In this document: positions 12,351 through 24,306 of the stretch, piece after piece | Numbering within the stretch: position 1 is the first letter of the stretch | How the letters are laid out: each line of letters begins with the position of its first letter | DNA from: Chinchilla lanigera | Taxonomy: Eukaryota > Chordata > Mammalia > Rodentia > Chinchillidae | DNA: 64,000 nucleotides | Direction: 5' to 3' | NCBI RefSeq assembly: GCF_000276665.1 | Contig: NW_004955466.1 | Coordinates: 11,273,567 to 11,337,566 of the forward strand | Translations under genes and position numbers: made by a program | Notes under the pieces: generated by a model | What the model was told of the DNA's origin: nothing | The model's input: the letters and a program-made list of their open reading frames with translations, nothing else | Database searches by the model: none

Positions 12351-13232
12351 TTTCATTCTACACACCAGCAGAATTAATATATGATTTATGAATTGCGTAA
12401 GTTCAGTCGTTCCTGTATTTACAGACAGTTGATTTGGAGTCGTCTGTTGGTGTTACAAAGGCGAAAAAACAAGCGTCCATAGGCCTATCTGTACGTAAAT
12501 GTCTAATTTCTATAGGGCACAAAACTATAAATGAGCTAATACATGTAAGACAACCAGAACAGAACTAGGCACAAGGGAACAAACTGTCAGCCCTGTACCT
12601 TGACTCTCTTCCTGAAACGTGGTAAGTTTTCCTTAATTTCTTTATAGTGACAAAGGCTCTAACTCTTGCATGTTACAACCGTGCCAGTATGCCCCACTTT
12701 TTACAGAGCTCAGATTACGGCAGAGCTGCAAACATGTTGAGCTATGAAAACTTCCATCTCGAAAGCACACGACCAGCCCCACAAATCACTTTTTTAAAAA
12801 CCGAATTTGCTCAGTGGGCTGGTGAGTTCCACCACCTCCCGCTAAAAAGCACTGCGGACGGCGGAGGGGCCACGCCTCACGCTCCGAGGGGGTCGCCGAG
12901 GGTCGGACCCCGCTCCCCAGGCCCTCGGCACCCGTCGATCGCGTTCACCCCCATTTTCCTGGGCGGGAAGGGAGAGGGAGAGCGGGAAGAGGAACTACCT
13001 GGTCTCTGTTTCGCCTCTGAGCGCTCGGGCGTTCACAGCCATCCTCCTATTCCCACAGCTCAAAGCTTTACACTTCCTCTTCCTAGCGGCTCCCAAGTTC
13101 GCTCCACCTTTCACAGCTCCCCCTCCCACGCCGGGTCCGGTGGAGCGCCGGGTCCGCGAGACTCTCGGGGCTCCGGGCCGGCGGACGCGGACCTAGGCAC
13201 AGCGGCCCCCGCTCCCTCCGCCGGCGCGGCCC

Positions 13233-14222
13233 NNNNNNNNNNNNNNNNNNNNNNNNNNNNNNNNNNNNNNNNNNNNNNNNNNNNNNNNNNNNNNNNNNNN
13301 NNNNNNNNNNNNNNNNNNNNNNNNNNNNNNNNNNNNNNNNNNNNNNNNNNNNNNNNNNNNNNNNNNNNNNNNNNNNNNNNNNNNNNNNNNNNNNNNNNNN
13401 NNNNNNNNNNNNNNNNNNNNNNNNNNNNNNNNNNNNNNNNNNNNNNNNNNNNNNNNNNNNNNNNNNNNNNNNNNNNNNNNNNNNNNNNNNNNNNNNNNNN
13501 NNNNNNNNNNNNNNNNNNNNNNNNNNNNNNNNNNNNNNNNNNNNNNNNNNNNNNNNNNNNNNNNNNNNNNNNNNNNNNNNNNNNNNNNNNNNNNNNNNNN
13601 NNNNNNNNNNNNNNNNNNNNNNNNNNNNNNNNNNNNNNNNNNNNNNNNNNNNNNNNNNNNNNNNNNNNNNNNNNNNNNNNNNNNNNNNNNNNNNNNNNNN
13701 NNNNNNNNNNNNNNNNNNNNNNNNNNNNNNNNNNNNNNNNNNNNNNNNNNNNNNNNNNNNNNNNNNNNNNNNNNNNNNNNNNNNNNNNNNNNNNNNNNNN
13801 NNNNNNNNNNNNNNNNNNNNNNNNNNNNNNNNNNNNNNNNNNNNNNNNNNNNNNNNNNNNNNNNNNNNNNNNNNNNNNNNNNNNNNNNNNNNNNNNNNNN
13901 NNNNNNNNNNNNNNNNNNNNNNNNNNNNNNNNNNNNNNNNNNNNNNNNNNNNNNNNNNNNNNNNNNNNNNNNNNNNNNNNNNNNNNNNNNNNNNNNNNNN
14001 NNNNNNNNNNNNNNNNNNNNNNNNNNNNNNNNNNNNNNNNNNNNNNNNNNNNNNNNNNNNNNNNNNNNNNNNNNNNNNNNNNNNNNNNNNNNNNNNNNNN
14101 NNNNNNNNNNNNNNNNNNNNNNNNNNNNNNNNNNNNNNNNNNNNNNNNNNNNNNNNNNNNNNNNNNNNNNNNNNNNNNNNNNNNNNNNNNNNNNNNNNNN
14201 NNNNNNNNNNNNNNNNNNNNNN
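13233..14222. other. Assembly gap (990 N) covering NAA30 start codon and N-terminal coding sequence
   Basis: An uninterrupted run of unknown bases inside a CpG island. About 480 nt are needed to encode the missing N-terminal residues if the length follows human NAA30. The rest would be 5' UTR and possibly a short intron. Apparent long open frames on both strands across this run are translations of N and carry no information. Confidence 0.99.
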
Positions 14223-14513
14223 GCCCGCGACCCCGCGGCGGCCCGCAACGGACTGGCCGAGGGCGCCGAGCCCGAGGACGACGACGAGCAGGTGCGGCTG
14301 CTGTCCTCGGCCCTGAGCGCCGGCTGCAGCCTGAGGAGCCCCTCGGGCCGGGAGGCGGAGCCCGGGGAGGACCGGACGATACGATACGTCCGTTACGAGT
14401 CCGAGCTCCAAATGCCCGATATCATGAGACTGATCACCAAAGATCTGTCCGAACCCTACTCCATTTATACGTATAGATATTTTATCCACAACTGGCCACA
14501 GCTGTGCTTCTTG
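14223..14513 (+). CDS. NAA30: NAA30 first coding exon, 3' part
   Basis: The frame opens directly out of the unknown bases (first full codon at 14223) and runs 97 codons to the donor TTG|gtaagt at 14513/14514. The first part encodes the end of the low-complexity, Ala/Glu/Asp-rich N-terminal region ([12 protein letters not shown], then an acidic EPEDDDEQV run). This is followed by the conserved start of the GNAT domain ([18 protein letters not shown], then [18 protein letters not shown]). GC content is high, consistent with its place in a CpG island. The ATG is not visible. A downstream GTG at 14292 is an internal Val codon, not a start. The family assignment rests on near-identity to mammalian NAA30 recalled from memory, plus exact splice continuity with the next exon. 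Confidence 0.96.
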
Positions 14514-17500
14514 GTAAGTGGACGCCGTGGAAAGAGGGTGCGCCCCGGCAAGACGCGGGCCACGGGGCAGGGAGCGTGAGGGCCGAGTGTGGCAGTGGCC
14601 GCGTCCTGCGTTCCGTGGTGCGTTACACGCTGTAAGTGCGAGCGCGCGTCCCTGGGTGTTGAATGGAACTGTTGGAAGGTAAGACCTCGCGATCTGGGTT
14701 GTCTTGAGACTCAGAAAGACAGCAAGCCCCTGGGATGCCTCTTTCACTGCAGAGGGGTCCTCGGGTCCTGTTTACGTTAGCTTATAACCACGTTTAGCCG
14801 TCGTTCATTAGCCTCCCTTGTAGGTCTCACTAATGTTTCAGTTACAGTCGTAATCAGGGAAGAGTGTGGGCATAAACATGTTTTGGTGAACATGATTGTC
14901 AGTAAACTTGGCGTGGCCACCTCGGAGAATTAAATCTTACAAACATTTTCAGTAAGTGTGGATGGTTTCCTCTTACTTAAACAAGACAGTTAACATTTGT
15001 AGCCAGCCTGCTTCCTGGGCTCCATGGCAGAAGGTGCTGTTACCTTCTGGTTGCTGAAAGAGCCCAGAAAGTTGAGTAAAAAAACTCTGTGAAATGTGAA
15101 ATTGTTAACTATCCGCTTTTTTTTTATTTTTTAAGAAACTGGTCGTAGAAATGCTTAAACACTAGTACTATGGCTACTGTGGGGGTATAATTGACAAAAT
15201 TTACCTACATGTAAACAAAAAAGTTGACTGTGAGATAAGCTGTATAATTTCTTTACATAATATCAGCCGTACCAGTAATTACTTTACAGTAATATTAACC
15301 CAATTTCAGTCTCAATAAAACCTTTAAATATTGGCTGTGGGTATATGCTTTCTATCACACATTGTTTCTACTGACTTTTATTAATTGCGTTTAAGAAGTT
15401 ATTTCATAACGTGAAGAAAAATTCTACCACTGTTATTGTTTTACCGTTGACTTAGTTGTGCTTAGTAATTCCTGCAGTACATTTTGACGATAGTTTAAAA
15501 CCGTCTTTTTGATTTTATAGCTTGGTGATAATTTGAAAACATAGCCTAGGTATTGTAGGTGGCAGTTTTGCTTTTGTGTTAACTTGATTGAACTTCAATT
15601 TAGTATTTTTAATCTGTAGATACTGTTTTATGTTCTAGAAAACTTGTTTGGAATTCTTACCATTGTATCAAAATAGAAGTTCTAGGACAAGTTTCCTCCG
15701 TGAATACCGGAAAATGTTACAAATGTCATATCAAATACCATTGTAATTGCTAAAAAATGTAGGTTCATTGTAAGTTAACCCACAGAAGTATATAATTGTG
15801 TCACATTTTAAATAGGTGTTTTTCCATTAATTTTCGGAGAATAGTTTTGTGTACATGATGGTCAACTTTTGAGCTCTGGTATTACCTCGGTCTCTCCACT
15901 TGTCTGCCATTTTAGACTCTGGCAAACTTAGTAAACTTTAATGTTGATTTTATATAAAACCCTCCCAGTTCACCAATTAATTTGTACTTTATCCTTTAAT
16001 AGTCAAATTTTAACATTAAGTTCTGGGTAAAAAAACAAAACGAAACAAAATTAAGTTCTGACCACCTAGAAACTGAGATATGCACAAGTGGATGGTCTAT
16101 AAGATTTACTAGTGCCAATGTGAATCTGGAGATGTTGAACAGTAAAATAGTAGTTCACCAATAGAGGCCATTTAGAACTGGATCTTGTATGTTAACATGC
16201 TTTTAAATTTAAACTTCCCATAAGAACTCAACTTTTTAAAAATATCATTGTTTATGTTTGCTTTTAAGTCATATTTGAAAGACTCCTATAGATAATATAG
16301 GTTCAACTTCCCCTCCTCTCCGGTGGAAAAAAATGAAAACCGGAGTGAAAATATTTAAATCTCCAGATATTTAGTGGCATAGAATAAAGGTAAGATCCAG
16401 TTCTCCTGATGTTTCATAGTAACAACCTGAAAAATGACATAACCTTGACCCATTTTGTGAAACCCATTGTGTCACAAAATTACCTTCACAGAGGGCAGTT
16501 GGCCATATAAACATGAGTCTCAAAAGATAAGAACCCTCCAAAATGTTGCAGGTTTCCACTGGGAAAGCTGTAATGGGTCAAATGGAATATGTTATAGAAT
16601 TGCCAGTACTTGATTAACAAAATCGTCTGTTATAATTCTTCCTAATGATGTAGCAGATGTAAAAAATAAATGACAGTACACATGTGAGGCACTGTCAGTT
16701 ACTGTGTACGTTACCTCTTTAGACTTCATAGTATTTTCAGTTTTAAAAATTCTTAAATTTACTAGCAGTATAATATAGAACTTCTGTTTATTTGTTCTAA
16801 ATTTAACTTTCTGGTTTCTTTGTTTTCTATTTGTAGTGTCCTTGAATTTTGGAATCTGTTTCACACAATTTATTTATATTTCTTACTATTTTATTGACTG
16901 AGAAGCCTTTGGCCGTGTAGAGTTAAGTCTTAACTGTTGGGATTTTTTTTTCGGATGTTTTTGAAAAAATACGTAACATGAATTTAAAAAGTATGTGCTA
17001 AAATTTTTATTTGCAAAACTCCACAGGCACATGATAGTTATAAAATATATTCATCAGCAGTTCACTAGAAAAAAGTTCAGTATTAGCCTTCTTTACTAAC
17101 AACATTTTCTTAATAACAGTGAATGAAGTATTGGTCTTTTATTTTTAGATGTGTACAACTTCATTTTTGCTCCTCCAGGTTCTTAATTAGGAAAGCAGTC
17201 TACTCTTTAAGAATGAACTAACATATTTTGCTTTTTACTTCATGCTCAAAGTTGTGTTGTGTTTAATGGTTTTAATTTTTTTTCTTTATTGGATGGCTTT
17301 ATGAACTGTAAGGTGTATCTTACCTGTCTTGGAGATTTGTATCACAGTTTTATATGTATTTTTATTTCTCATGAACGTAGCTTATGAGTTTAGACCAAAA
17401 TTTTTTTTCTGGCTCTTGTAAATATACCATTTGATCTGTGATGATTTTGCATATGTGTACATATATATGTATATGTATATGTAGACACACATAGATATAT

Positions 17501-17534
17501 ATTTGAAGTGAGTTATTTTCAAATCACAAAATTC

Positions 17535-17605
17535 TGTCAAGGTATAATGCTTGCCTACTGTGCTTACAGCCCTGGGTTTAATCCCCAGCACCAAAAAGAA
17601 GGAAA
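17535..17605 (+). repeat. Worn ID-like remnant
   Basis: atgcttgcctactgtgc ... cctgggtttaatccccagc then an A-rich end. Confidence 0.55.
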
Positions 17606-18270
17606 AAAAGGAACTGTCAGTTGAGTTGTTCAACCCCGGCATCTTTTGTGTGTATTTCGTGTCATAATATGGGAAGAATTTTAATTTTTGTAAGAAAACA
17701 AATTGGTTTAGTGTGGTTTAAGTGGAAAAATAGGAAGAGAGGTTTGTTGACATAATTTTGGAATGTGTGATAAATAACTGCATAGGTTGATGAATTTAAT
17801 AGTCCTTCAAAATAATTTTTTTACCTAATTTAGGTTTGTGTAAAAATTGTCTAAAAAGATTTCCTTATGTATTTTTTATAAAAGATCAATTTATGGAATG
17901 ACAGACTAAAAATGTTACAACAGATTCAGGTTAAAATATGTACTAGGTATGAACTGTACTTTGGTTACTAATTTTTTTTAACCCATTCCTGATTTTGTTG
18001 TCGAAATAGGAGAAAAGAAGAGGAAAGTTATAGACAAGAACTACTACTTTTGCTAATGCATTAAATGAAGATACTGTCCTATTTATATCTGTTGGAATAG
18101 TGTTAGAAAACTTTTCGTCATTGTTGGACATTTTGAAAACCATTCACATTGGCGACACCAGAGATCTAAAAGAAAATGGGAGATTATTAGCATTTATTTA
18201 AGATGTAGTCTTTAACGCTTTGGAAAGCTGATATTTGTATTAAAATAGCTGAGAAAGTTCTACAGTTTTC

Positions 18271-18388
18271 TTTTTTGTTGTTGTTTTTTTGGTTTTTTTT
18301 GGTTATTTTCCCCGGTATCGGGGATCAAACTCATGACCTTGCTGTTGCCGGGCAGGTGCAGTGCCGCTGAGCTAAGTCCCCAGCCCCC
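18271..18388 (-). repeat. ID SINE with target-site duplication
   Basis: Antisense ID ending tccccagcccc. It is flanked by tctacagttttc at 18259-18270 and 18389-18400. Confidence 0.93.
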
Positions 18389-18504
18389 TCTACAGTTTTC
18401 TGAGAGCTTTCTGACATGACCTCCTCTGTCATGAGTATCCTAAAAAATGAGACCATCGTGTATTTAGTTTTGGTACTACTTCAGTAACAAAAAACCTTTT
18501 GTTC

Positions 18505-18720
18505 TGGGTTTTTTTGGGGGGAGTGTTGGCAGTATTGGGGATTGAACTCGGGGCCTTTACACTGAGCTAGATCCCTAACCATTTTTTTACCTTATTTTTT
18601 AAATTTTGAGACAGGGTCTCACATACATTGCTGAGTTAACCAGGCTGGGCTCAAACTTGTGATTTTTCTGTCTCAGCTACCCAGAGTGCTAGAATGATAA
18701 GCAGCACCACCAGGCCCAGC
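18505..18720 (-). repeat. B1-dID fusion SINE
   Basis: Antisense ID (attggggattgaactcgggg ... gagctagatccctaacc), a spacer, then antisense B1 (gagacagggtctcacata ... accaggcccag). Confidence 0.8.
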
Positions 18721-18904
18721 TAACAAAGTCTTTGAATGTAATCTAAGCAATAACTTACAAGCAATCCTCTTCCTGAACTTTTAGAATATAATCTATCATA
18801 CAGGTATATCATGTCTTATATTTATCTGTTATTAAAGCTTATTATGAAAAGTTATACTCTGCTTATGGGCAAATTGTATAACCTAATGAATAGGATTTTT
18901 GCGG

Positions 18905-19050
18905 GGGGGCTTTCTGAGACAGGATCTCATTTCATTGTTCAGGCTGGCCTTGAACTGATTATGTAGCCCAGGCAGGCCTCAAAGTTATGACAGTCTACCT
19001 GCCTCAGCCTCTGAGCACTGGGATTACAAGTTTGTGCCACCAAGCTGGAC
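18905..19050 (-). repeat. B1 SINE
   Basis: Antisense B1 with duplicated caggctggcc/caggcaggcc segments. Confidence 0.88.
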
Positions 19051-19413
19051 AGGATTTTGTGTTTAAAATAATTTTTTTTTGCATATTTTCCCTTCCCAAA
19101 CTTAAGTAGGTCTTTGTTACACATAAATGTAATCATAAGCACCTCATGCATGTGTAAAGTACTGAATACTTACCATGTGGAAATACTGTCTTTTCCCCCG
19201 GGGCTTTAATAAGCATAAGAAATGTGTGTTCTAAAGAATATTGAGAAGTTTTTAAAATTAGAACATTCAGAGAAGTTAGAGATTTAGATTTCTGAAAAAT
19301 GATTGCTCTCCTGGTAGATTTCTCTTTCTCTTCTTTCAGAAATGCTGACCAATGGTTGGTTGCTGTTTTCCTTGGGTAATTGCACACTTCATAACTGTTT
19401 GTTTATTTTTAAG

Positions 19414-19537
19414 GCCATGGTAGGGGAGGAGTGTGTAGGTGCCATCGTTTGCAAGTTGGATATGCACAAAAAGATGTTCCGCAGAGGTTATATAGCCATG
19501 TTAGCTGTGGATTCCAAATACAGGAGAAATGGCATTG
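19414..19537 (+). CDS. NAA30: NAA30 second visible coding exon (acetyl-CoA binding core)
   Basis: A 124-nt exon between acceptor ttatttttaag|GCC and donor ATTG|gtaag. It is entered in phase 0 and left with one base of a split Gly codon. It encodes AMVGEECVGAIV, then CKLDMHKKMFRRGYIAMLAV and DSKYRRNGI. This holds the beta4 strand (IAMLAV) and the R-R-N-G-I-G form of the GNAT acetyl-CoA motif Q/R-x-x-G-x-G/A. The last Gly of that motif is completed by the next exon. Read-through past the donor gives a spurious frame ending at 19596; the GT donor and downstream exon show that this is intron. Confidence 0.97.
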
Positions 19538-20504
19538 GTAAGAAAATACTACTTTACTCAAAAAGTAAACAAGTTATTTTCAGTTTTGTGTTTTGAAACA
19601 AACTTACATGTAAATATTAGAAATGAATTTGAAGGTAAAACAGAGTTAAGGTTTTTATTTTAAAAAGTTATTAAAGGGCATTATTTTCTTCATTAATTTT
19701 TAAAATTTTTATTTAGATTAGATTTTTATTAGTACATGTTTGTGGTTTGTGGTACATGTACATAACATGTCTTAATCTTTTTTCATCCACTTAGGAGGTG
19801 ATCAGTTTTCTTTTCAGTCATTATATTGTAGGAAGTACTGCAGTTTTTAATAGCATTAGTAGGGCACTCAATTGGGTTAAGTAGACCACAACCAAGCCAG
19901 AGTTACAGAGTTATTGTTATTACCATTAATTAGTGCTAGTCATGAAACATCATGTTGCAGTTTAAAAGTGGCCTCTGGGAAGAAAATTGATTATTTCTTA
20001 TATTCCCCAACTCTTGTATTGACCTTTTCTGGGATGTCTAGTTAATCTTGCGCGCATGGTTTATAATGGTTGTTAGAATCCATGGATGGTTTAATAGTAC
20101 ATGTTTAGGCCCTTCTCCTTGATTTGTGTTCACCCTGTTAGAGCTGGACTAAAATTTCCCCAAGTGACTGGTGGAACCTGATTAAGAAACCATTGCTGTA
20201 GTGTTTGGGACTTACTGAATCTTGTCACAGTGGAGTATCAGGTGGTAAACACTTGGCTAAATGCATCAAACTCTGGGATGTATTTAAGCTTAGTGAATAT
20301 TCATAAAATAGTATTTGATCCCAATACTAATACTCAGTTATTAGCAGTTGTGTAATTTATAGTTAGTTTATAGTTGTTTTAAAACTAAATTTGAGGGTTA
20401 TTGTCTAACAGACAATTTTACACAGTCTTTGATGTTCAGAGAAGTCATTATAAATATATTTAATTAGTAAGCTAGGTTTTTCTTTTCTTCTGTTTCTTTT
20501 CTTT

Positions 20505-20625
20505 TTTATCTCATTGAGACAGGGTTTCACTATGAAGTTCAGGCTAGCCTTGAACTTACTTTGTATTCCAGGCTGACCTCAAACTTGCAGCAATCCTCCT
20601 GCCTTAGCCTCCGTGCCTGGCTCAT
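20505..20625 (-). repeat. B1 SINE, internally deleted
   Basis: gagacagggtttcactatg ... cctgccttagcctccgtgcc; the distal part is deleted. Confidence 0.82.
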
Positions 20626-20627
20626 TT

Positions 20628-20752
20628 TTTTGTGTGTGTGACAGTCTCACTGTGTTACCTAAAGTGGCCTAGAACTCCTATGCACAAGTGATTCTCCTGC
20701 TTCCAGCTTCCCAAGTACCTGGGACTACAGGGTTGTGCCACTGTGCCTGGCC
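20628..20752 (-). repeat. Older B1 / 7SL-derived SINE monomer
   Basis: Adjacent second unit without the internal duplication (cagtctcactgtgttacc ... gggactacagggttgtgcc), more diverged than its neighbour. Confidence 0.7.
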
Positions 20753-20778
20753 TGTTATGTTAGGTGTAACTGACTTCT

Positions 20779-20873
20779 TTTCTTTTTTTTATTTTTTCTG
20801 GTACCGGGAATCAAACTGACAACCTTGCACCTGCCAGGCAGGCTCTGTGCCGCTGAGCTATATCCCCAGCCCC
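20779..20873 (-). repeat. ID SINE with perfect 17-bp target-site duplication
   Basis: Antisense ID, flanked by aggtgtaactgacttct at 20762-20778 and 20874-20890. A recent insertion in NAA30 intron 2. Confidence 0.96.
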
Positions 20874-21703
20874 AGGTGTAACTGACTTCTAAAAACATAT
20901 ATTATAGTGTCGCAGGTTTCTGTTAAGGTTTTTTTTATGAATTGGGATTATTTTCCAGACCAAGTATGAATCTGATTCATTGAAAAGAACTGATAAAAAC
21001 TCACTAAAAATGATAGGCAATTGTTTGGCTAGTTCACAGGGCATAAACCAAGTGGCTTTAGGGTTCCATCCTGGCCTTCAGACATATTTTGTATGACTCA
21101 TGAAATGTATGCACAGTTTCAAAATAAGAAACAATTTAAAATAAAATGGGTCTTTTAAAAACTGGATTCTGCAGTGCTTTTCCTCGTAATGTACAATATC
21201 AGATATAGCTGACCTGATCTAGGATACATTTTCATAGACATTTATAGACGTACCTCTGACATCACTCAGAGTGCCAGACTTAATTGTGCCCAGGCTTACT
21301 ATGAGGTTATAGGAGCCAGCTGAGTGTCTTGGCCCACCTATAGGCATAGCAGTTCTTAGGAGGCTGTCTTTGTACTTTGTGTCCAGGACTTGCGAAGATC
21401 TTTGGCAAGATGACTGCAGGTTGTATAGTAAGTTCTGGCTAGCTTAAAGAGTTCTAAGTTGGTCTGGCTGTACCGTATTGTGCCTTTTTTTTTCTTCCTT
21501 TCCTTCTTCTTTAAGCAGAAAAACAATAAAAAAGAGCTGTCAGTTTATATCCAGTTTTTTCCACATGTAAGTTATCAGAGTAACTGCATTCAAGATAGAA
21601 CCTAACAGTAGAGATTTATGTGCTTATTATGAATATTATAATATAGGTTCTTTAAGGAACTAATTATCTTTTCTGTTCACTAATACTCAGATCTATATTC
21701 TAG

Positions 21704-21759
21704 GTACTAACTTGGTCAAGAAAGCTATATATGCCATGGTTGAAGGAGACTGTGATGAG
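21704..21759 (+). CDS. NAA30: NAA30 third visible coding exon
   Basis: A 56-nt mini-exon between acceptor atattctag|GT and donor GATGAG|gtaagt. It completes the split Gly codon and then encodes TNLVKKAIYAMVEGDCDE. This is the helix that follows the acetyl-CoA pyrophosphate-binding loop of the GNAT fold. It ends in phase 0, which matches the phase of the next exon. Its small size makes it invisible to simple open-frame scans. It was found by tracing the conserved protein across the intron, and both splice sites are canonical. Confidence 0.96.
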
Positions 21760-21868
21760 GTAAGTCTTTCTAAATGGTTAATACCTTTATCCTTTCTAAT
21801 ATTTGCACTGCAGATTTCATTGCAGATATACATGCAGTTTGTGGAGAAAATTATATTCTGTGAATTTT

Positions 21869-22078
21869 GAGCCTGGTACCATGGCACCTCTCTGTAATCC
21901 CAGCTATTCAGGAGGATGAGGCAGGAGGATCACAAGTTCAAGTCCAGCCTGGACAACTTTGTAATCACTGTAACACGATAAATATTTTTATAAAAAGACA
22001 GATGGAGCTCACTGTAGAGGGCTTGCATAGTGTGAGTTTATTCCATAGCATCACCCCTCCAAAACACATATGCACATA
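21869..22078 (+). repeat. B1-dID fusion SINE, sense orientation
   Basis: B1 part (gcctggtaccatggcacc ... agtccagcctggacaac) followed by a diverged ID part (agatggagctcactgtagag ... ttattccatagcatcacc). This shows the order 5'-B1-ID-3'. Confidence 0.75.
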
Positions 22079-22756
22079 CAAGTTTTGACTTAGAATAAAT
22101 TTGAAGGTTAATGGAACTTAAATTTCTTCAAGTGTGAAGGTAAAATCTTAAGCATTTTATGTAAATGTTATTCACAAGCTTTGTTATCAGTTACGTCATT
22201 TAAGGTAGCTCTTATAACAAACCCATATATTATAGGTCAGGTCTTACTACAGACCCATATATTATTTGCTTCTATACTGTCCTTTGTGTCTCTATGCCAC
22301 CCCTCTACTTCCTTAAATCTTGGTAAAACTGTCAGCCTACATGGAGAATATTTCACAATTGAAAAAAAAGAAATCTTTGAGCTTTAAATAATATTAAGGC
22401 TATCAATGACTTGAATATAAAGCTTTCTGAATATTAATATAAGACCATCTTTCCAGCTTGTAAGGTCTGATGATAGGTATAACTTTATATTCAACAGCAC
22501 TGTGCTTTCATATGGTGCTGAATAAATATTGGTGATTGGGAATGTTGACATTTACTGTAGAACAGTGTGGAGAGAATGAGTATAAATGAGAGATGTACAG
22601 ATGTCTCTATTATGATAGTGGTGAGCAAGGAGGAATAAAATTGCATTGTATTAGTAATTTTATGTGTACAGGAATATAAGTGACAATTATTATTATTAGA
22701 GAGCAGATGTATCTCAGATAGTTCCCAAATACATGATAATAAGTAATTTTTTCCAA

Positions 22757-22861
22757 TTTTTGTTGTTGTTGTTGTTTTTGTTTCTTTTTTTCCGGTACCA
22801 GGAATCAAACTCACAACCTTGTGCTTGCCAGGCAGGCACTGAGCTAAATCCCCAGCCCCCA
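22757..22861 (-). repeat. ID SINE
   Basis: GTT-rich tail complement, then ccggtaccaggaatcaaact ... gctaaatccccagcccc. Confidence 0.92.
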
Positions 22862-22964
22862 GACTGATCTTAGTAATTTGTTTTTGTGGCTTTTGTGTTT
22901 TTTTAATGTGTAGTTTTGTGGTACAAAAGGTATATGTGGTCATTGTGTGTGTTACGTTGTGTTG

Positions 22965-23153
22965 TGTTGTTTTGTTTTGTGGAACTAGAGATTGAATCTA
23001 GCACCTTTGCACTGAGCTACATCCCCAGCATGCCTCGCCTGCCTTTTTTTCTTTTGAGACAGGATCTCATTAAATCAGCCAGGCTCAGCTCAAATCCTCC
23101 TGTTTCAGTCTGCCGTATATTTGGGATTACAGGAGTGTGACACCATGCCCTGC
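22965..23153 (-). repeat. B1-dID fusion SINE
   Basis: Antisense ID (aactagagattgaatctagc ... gagctacatccccagc), then antisense B1 (gagacaggatctcattaaat ... caccatgccctgcc). Confidence 0.8.
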
Positions 23154-23380
23154 CTCTTCTGCCATCTTTATGTTCTTCAACTCTATTCTCCTTTTCTCCT
23201 CTAGCTAATAATGCATGCTTCCATTTTCTAAGCAAACCTTTATGCGGGTTTTTTTATACAAGTGTAATTTTTTACAAGAAAGAAATCAATAATACTGGTT
23301 TTTATTTAATAATATCTCAGTGCATTTCCATGTTAAAAATCCAAAGATTTATTGCAGAATATTTCTGTTCTTTTTTGCAT

Positions 23381-23541
23381 TGTTTTTTGTTGTTTGTTTT
23401 TTGACACAGGGTCTTGCTATGCAGTTTAGGCTGTCCTTGAACTCACTATGTAGCCCAGACAGGCCTTGATCTCATGGAGATCCTCCTGCCTCAGCTTCTT
23501 GAGTGTTGAGTTTACAGGTGTGTGCTACCATGCCAGGCCCA
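23381..23541 (-). repeat. B1 SINE
   Basis: Antisense B1 with duplicated core (tttaggctgtccttgaac, then cagacaggccttgatc). Confidence 0.88.
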
Positions 23542-24153
23542 GAATGTTTATTTTCGTGCTTTGTTCACTTTAGTGTATATTCTAACAGATGACATGAAAT
23601 GTGGTTACATGAGAGGAGCCCTATAGAGTACTAGGTAATACAATGAAGTTATCCTAGGATTTAAAGGTATGTAATTCTACTCTGGATAATTCACCGGTGA
23701 AGGCTCTTCCATTGTTTATAGCTTTTATTATCTGAAAGTAAAAGATATAGAAACACAAGTCATTTATATAGCTAATAACTAAATTTAACTTAATTGGACT
23801 GGATAAGCTCAGGAGTGTGACCCTGTAGCTTCGAACCATGTCCATACTGGTTTAGTCAGCTCATCAAGAGGAGAAGTCACGCTTCACAAAAGTTGCTTAA
23901 CAGTTTGGAAAAAGTCTTGGGGTTCATAGACCATGTTTGCTCTTCTACTACTGAGGAGAGTTGTTTGTAGTTAACAGAGAGCTATTGAGGGCAGGGAATA
24001 TTTTGTTCCTGTGGTTAAGCCCTTTATGAGTTATCCCTATCACTACCTGTGAGGCAGGCTGTGTGTTTTACCTTTACTGATCAAACGTTTAAATACTATT
24101 GGTTTTTGAAAGTTGACAGGTATGGTATGTAGATTTTGAATAGAAATGTTCTT

Positions 24154-24306
24154 GGCCGGGGTGGTGAAACATGCCTGTAATCCCAGCACTTGGGAGGCTG
24201 AGGCAGGAAGATGGCCGCCAGTTCAAGGCCATCCTGAGCTCTATAGTGAGTTCAAAGCAAGCCTGAACTATATAGCGAGACCCTGTCTCAAAATCAAAAA
24301 CAAAAA
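24154..24306 (+). repeat. B1 SINE with 16-bp target-site duplication
   Basis: ggccggggtggtgaaacatg ... gagaccctgtctcaaaatc. Flanked by gaatagaaatgttctt at 24138-24153 and 24307-24322. Confidence 0.95.

Larger units (their letters stand above)
1..12640. other. Intergenic region upstream of NAA30
   Basis: Apart from the repeats listed, I see no exon, conserved frame or RNA gene here. The stretches 7730-8160 and 8280-8950 hold only unassigned sequence. Confidence 0.7.
12845..14660 (+). promoter_or_regulatory. NAA30: CpG-island promoter of NAA30
   Basis: Base composition switches abruptly from AT-rich to strongly GC-rich with abundant CpG at about 12.85 kb and returns at about 14.66 kb. The island surrounds the first coding exon. 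Visible motifs include a GC-box-like GGGCGGGAAGGG near 12961 and an ETS/GABP-type CACTTCCT at 13071-13078. No TATA box is evident. This is the usual architecture of a housekeeping promoter. The transcription start is inferred to lie between about 12.9 kb and the gap, and cannot be placed exactly. Confidence 0.8.
14514..19413 (+). other. NAA30: NAA30 intron 1 of the visible gene
   Basis: A 4900-nt GT-AG intron. Its first 3 kb (14.7-17.4 kb) is AT-rich with no recognisable SINE. After that come an ATGT-rich stretch near 17455-17515, a worn ID remnant, one young ID, one B1-dID and one B1. No other exon-like frame was found. Confidence 0.9.

Noticed and set aside
12647..14747. Very long open frames on both strands across the gap (up to 609 codons)
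   Set aside because: They consist mostly of translated N in a stop-poor CpG island. Only the + strand frame from 14223 to 14513 is supported as NAA30.
19342..19596. Use of the ATG at 19342 as an NAA30 start
   Set aside because: The acceptor at 19413 and continuity with the upstream exon show that 19342-19413 is intron.
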